A stretch of DNA of 64,000 nucleotides from Serratia nevei (lineage in GTDB: Bacteria; Pseudomonadota; Gammaproteobacteria; Enterobacterales; Enterobacteriaceae). This document shows, one piece after another, positions 62,142-64,000 of this stretch. Positions within the stretch are counted from its first letter, which is position 1; every line of letters starts with the position of its first letter. The stretch covers positions 2,480,001 to 2,544,000 of the forward strand of contig NZ_CP149940.1 in the NCBI RefSeq assembly GCF_037948395.1, read 5' to 3'. A model generated the notes under the pieces. That model did not search any database. It saw only the letters and a program-made list of their open reading frames with translations, and was not told where the DNA came from. The translations under genes and the position numbers were made by a program.

Positions 62142-62172
62142 ATACTAGGTTTAAAGTTAACTTTAAGGTCAA
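62142..62172 (-). promoter_or_regulatory. MerR-type promoter/operator of the oxidoreductase gene
   Basis: On the minus strand TTGACC (62172-62167) and TAGTAT (62147-62142) are separated by exactly 19 bp, the spacing of MerR-activated promoters. The spacer contains the palindrome TTAAAGTTAACTTTAA, like the SoxR-type operator. The MerR gene starts at 62179 on the other strand. Confidence 0.82.
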
Positions 62173-62178
62173 TAGGGC

Positions 62179-62601
62179 ATGAAGATCGGAGAATTGGCGC
62201 AGCGCGCCGGCGTGGCCGCCTCGGCGATACGCTACTACGAGCAGCTGGGGTTGCTGCCGAAACCGGTGCGCGGCGTCAACGGCTATCGGGTCTACAGCGA
62301 TAGCGCACTGGAGCGATTGCACCTGATCCAAATCGGCCAAAATCTGGGGTTTTCGCTGCAGGCGATCCAACGCGTGCTGGCGCTGCAGGGCAGCGCTTAT
62401 GAGGATGGGTTGATACGCGGCGTCGATGAACGGCTGGCGGAGATCGAGCTGATGATGGCCACGCTGAATGAACAACGAGAAACCTTGTTGACGACCCGGC
62501 TGACCTTATTGGAGTCCGGTGTCGCCGGGCTGTGCCAAGCCAAGGGCGAAAAACAGGCCGACGCATCGCCGGCCCGGCCGGCAAAGCTTAGCGGCGTTTA
62601 A
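62179..62601 (+). CDS. MerR family transcriptional regulator
   Basis: A 140-residue regulator with the family N-terminus [20 protein letters not shown], then [20 protein letters not shown], and a coiled-coil dimer helix. The C-terminus has only one Cys (GLCQAKG), so an Fe-S cluster as in SoxR is not supported; it probably senses an organic ligand. It is divergent from the Old Yellow Enzyme gene and controls the 19-bp-spacer promoter. The 3' end overlaps the convergent enolase gene by 14 bp. Confidence 0.92.
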   Translation: MKIGELAQRAGVAASAIRYYEQLGLLPKPVRGVNGYRVYSDSALERLHLIQIGQNLGFSLQAIQRVLALQGSAYEDGLIRGVDERLAEIELMMATLNEQRETLLTTRLTLLESGVAGLCQAKGEKQADASPARPAKLSGV

Positions 62602-63871
62602 AGGCGGAACGCCCGGCATACACCGCCGCGGCACCCAACTGGTCTTCGATGCGCATCAGCTGATTGTATTTTTCGATTCGCTCGCCGCGGCTCGGCGCGC
62701 CGGTTTTCAGATGGCCGGCTCGCATCGCGACCGTCATGTCGGCGATAAAGCTGTCGACGGTTTCACCGCTGCGGTGCGAGATAAAGGTGCCCCAGCCGTT
62801 CGCCTGGCAGAGCTGTACGGCGGCGAAGGTTTCGCTCAGCGTGCCGATCTGGTTCAGCTTGATCAGCGCCGCATTGGCCAACCGTTCATCAATCCCGCGC
62901 TGGATGTATTTCACGTTGGTGACGAACAGATCGTCGCCGACCAGCTCCACCTGGTCGCCCAGGGCGTCGCTCAGAATACGCCAGCCGGCCCAGTCGTCCT
63001 CGGCCAAGCCGTCTTCAATCAGCACGATGGGGAAATCCTGCACCAGCCGTTGGTAATAGGCCGTCATCTGGGCTGCGTCCAACTCGAGATTCTCGCTGCG
63101 CAGGCGATACTTGCCGTCGGCGTAGAATTCGCTCGAGGCCGGATCCATGCAGATCGCGATATCTTCTCCCGGCCGGTAGCCGGCTTTCTCTATCGCCTGC
63201 ACAATCAGCTCGAGCGGCTGGCGGTTTGAGGCGACCGCCGGCGCGAAACCGCCTTCGTCACCGACGCCGACCGACAGGCCTTTTTCCAACAGGATTTGGC
63301 GCAGCGTCTGATAAACTTCACTGCCCCAGCGCACGGCCTCGCGCAGCGACGGCGCGCCCAGGGGAGCTATCATAAACTCCTGAAAGTCCGCCCCTTGCCA
63401 CCGGGCGTGCACGCCGCCGTTGATGATATTCATGCAGGGCACCGGCAGCAGGTTGGCGCCGATGCCGCCCAGATAACGATACAGCGGCAGCTGCGACAAT
63501 TGCGCCGCGAGGCGGGCGGCGGCCAGAGAAACGCCGAGCAGGGCGTTGGCCCCCAATCGGCTCTTGTTCTCGCTGCCGTCCAGCGCGATCAGCCGGCGGT
63601 CTATCTCCTCTTGTTGGCGCACATCCACTCCGCGCAGCGCCTCGTTGATCGCCGTTTTGACGCTGTGCACCGCCTCCAGTACGCCTTTGCCGCCGAAACG
63701 GTGCGGATCGCCGTCGCGGTGCTCCACCGCCTCGCGCGACCCGGTGCTGGCTCCCGAAGGCACCGAAGCCCGGGCCACGACGCCCGCCGCGCTCATTTCG
63801 ACTTCGACGGTCGGGTTGCCGCGCGAATCCAGGATCTCTCTGGCGGTTACGCTTTCAATCTCATCGTTCAT
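62588..63871 (-). CDS. Enolase paralog
   Basis: A 427-residue enolase (E. coli Eno has 432). The start [22 protein letters not shown] region [34 protein letters not shown], the metal and catalytic residues in [19 protein letters not shown] and [10 protein letters not shown], the catalytic Lys in [11 protein letters not shown], and SHRSGET are all present, so it should be active. It differs from the main enterobacterial enolase in many places and is not next to pyrG. GAGGTG is 7 bp before the start. The next upstream gene ends 17 bp before it, so they may form an operon. Confidence 0.92.
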   Translation of the reverse strand: MNDEIESVTAREILDSRGNPTVEVEMSAAGVVARASVPSGASTGSREAVEHRDGDPHRFGGKGVLEAVHSVKTAINEALRGVDVRQQEEIDRRLIALDGSENKSRLGANALLGVSLAAARLAAQLSQLPLYRYLGGIGANLLPVPCMNIINGGVHARWQGADFQEFMIAPLGAPSLREAVRWGSEVYQTLRQILLEKGLSVGVGDEGGFAPAVASNRQPLELIVQAIEKAGYRPGEDIAICMDPASSEFYADGKYRLRSENLELDAAQMTAYYQRLVQDFPIVLIEDGLAEDDWAGWRILSDALGDQVELVGDDLFVTNVKYIQRGIDERLANAALIKLNQIGTLSETFAAVQLCQANGWGTFISHRSGETVDSFIADMTVAMRAGHLKTGAPSRGERIEKYNQLMRIEDQLGAAAVYAGRSAFKRR

Positions 63872-63887
63872 GGGGTGTCACCTCGTT

Positions 63888-64000
63888 CTAGGGAGTGGGG
63901 ACGTGCTTTATCAGCACATCGATGGATAAATGGTTGATGAATTCGAAGCCGAAGGAGGCATAGACGCCAAACGGACGGTTCTGATGGCCGAGCAACAAAA
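63888..64000 (-). CDS. 3' end of an unidentified gene (possible GNAT acetyltransferase)
   Basis: The last 37 codons of a minus-strand gene whose start lies outside the window. The tail reads LGHQNRPFGVYASFGFEFIN and ends IKHVPTP. The piece VYASFGFEFI resembles the end of GNAT acetyltransferases (Y-x-x-x-GF). The identification is weak. It lies 16 bp before the enolase paralog on the same strand. Confidence 0.55.
   Translation of the reverse strand, partial: LLLGHQNRPFGVYASFGFEFINHLSIDVLIKHVPTP

Overview
The window is GC-rich, densely packed enterobacterial chromosome, most likely Serratia marcescens or a close relative. The markers are a serralysin-type RTX metalloprotease with its periplasmic inhibitor, a complete pqqABCDEF operon, a dat-ddc pair for 1,3-diaminopropane, and close homologs of E. 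coli YjcB, OsmB, AcrZ, YqhA, MdtG and AdhP. I saw no rRNA, tRNA, CRISPR array, insertion sequence or prophage. This assignment rests on recognising protein sequences by eye, not on a database search.

Layout. 1-6.7 kb: a PhzF-like gene cut by the window edge, an EamA exporter and a divergent AraC regulator; a VOC protein; two small exported proteins (MoaF-like and SnoaL-like) behind a possible Fur box; the MdtG exporter with a divergent MarR regulator; and yjcB with a perfect CRP site. 6.9-10.7 kb: adjacent paralogs of PBP2 and PBP3, away from the mrd and dcw clusters, resembling the Salmonella PBP2SAL/PBP3SAL pair. 10.7-16.8 kb: a small exported protein, an SRPBCC protein, an OprP-like porin divergent from a chemoreceptor (14-bp inverted repeat between them), osmB, a DUF427 protein, an Rrf2 regulator and acrZ with a CRP site. 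16.8-25.7 kb: a hydrolase divergent from a DeoR regulator plus Gfo/Idh/MocA oxidoreductase, a 14-TM exporter, a coupled DHFR-like/VOC pair, an RHH protein, spermidine-synthase-like and FabZ-like genes, yqhA, a CPBP protease and a SelW-like protein.

25.8-29.3 kb is a sulfide-oxidation locus. A sulfide:quinone oxidoreductase is divergent from a TauE/SafE exporter and a Blh-type fusion of a DUF442 domain with a persulfide-dioxygenase-like metallo-beta-lactamase. A perfect 11-bp AT-rich inverted repeat lies between them. 29.5-34.2 kb handles alcohol and aldehyde oxidation: adhP, an NAD aldehyde dehydrogenase with a strong sigma-54 promoter, and the divergent AcoR-like enhancer-binding protein. 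34.2-38.5 kb carries a solo amino-acid binding protein, an MFS transporter and a PAS-GGDEF-EAL protein. 38.5-39.4 kb is noncoding as far as I can tell, but has a near-consensus Fur box.

39.4-41.3 kb is serralysin, a hairpin terminator, then the protease inhibitor. 41.7-49.2 kb is a catabolic operon with its own FCD-type GntR regulator: a DUF1185 protein, alpha/beta hydrolase, flavin reductase, luciferase-like monooxygenase, aldehyde dehydrogenase and NCS1 permease. The enzyme set matches the trigonelline (N-methylnicotinate) pathway tgnABCD of Acinetobacter baylyi. 49.6-55.1 kb is pqqFEDCBA on the minus strand, followed by a dipeptidase and a LysR regulator. 57.5-60.4 kb is ddc and dat behind a 0.5-kb AT-rich leader. 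60.9-64 kb holds an Old Yellow Enzyme homolog divergent from a MerR regulator (promoter with a 19-bp spacer), a second enolase, and the 3' end of one more gene.

Main themes: isoenzyme and paralog sets (second PBPs, second enolase, FabZ-like protein), small-molecule catabolism and detoxification next to dedicated regulators, and PQQ synthesis.
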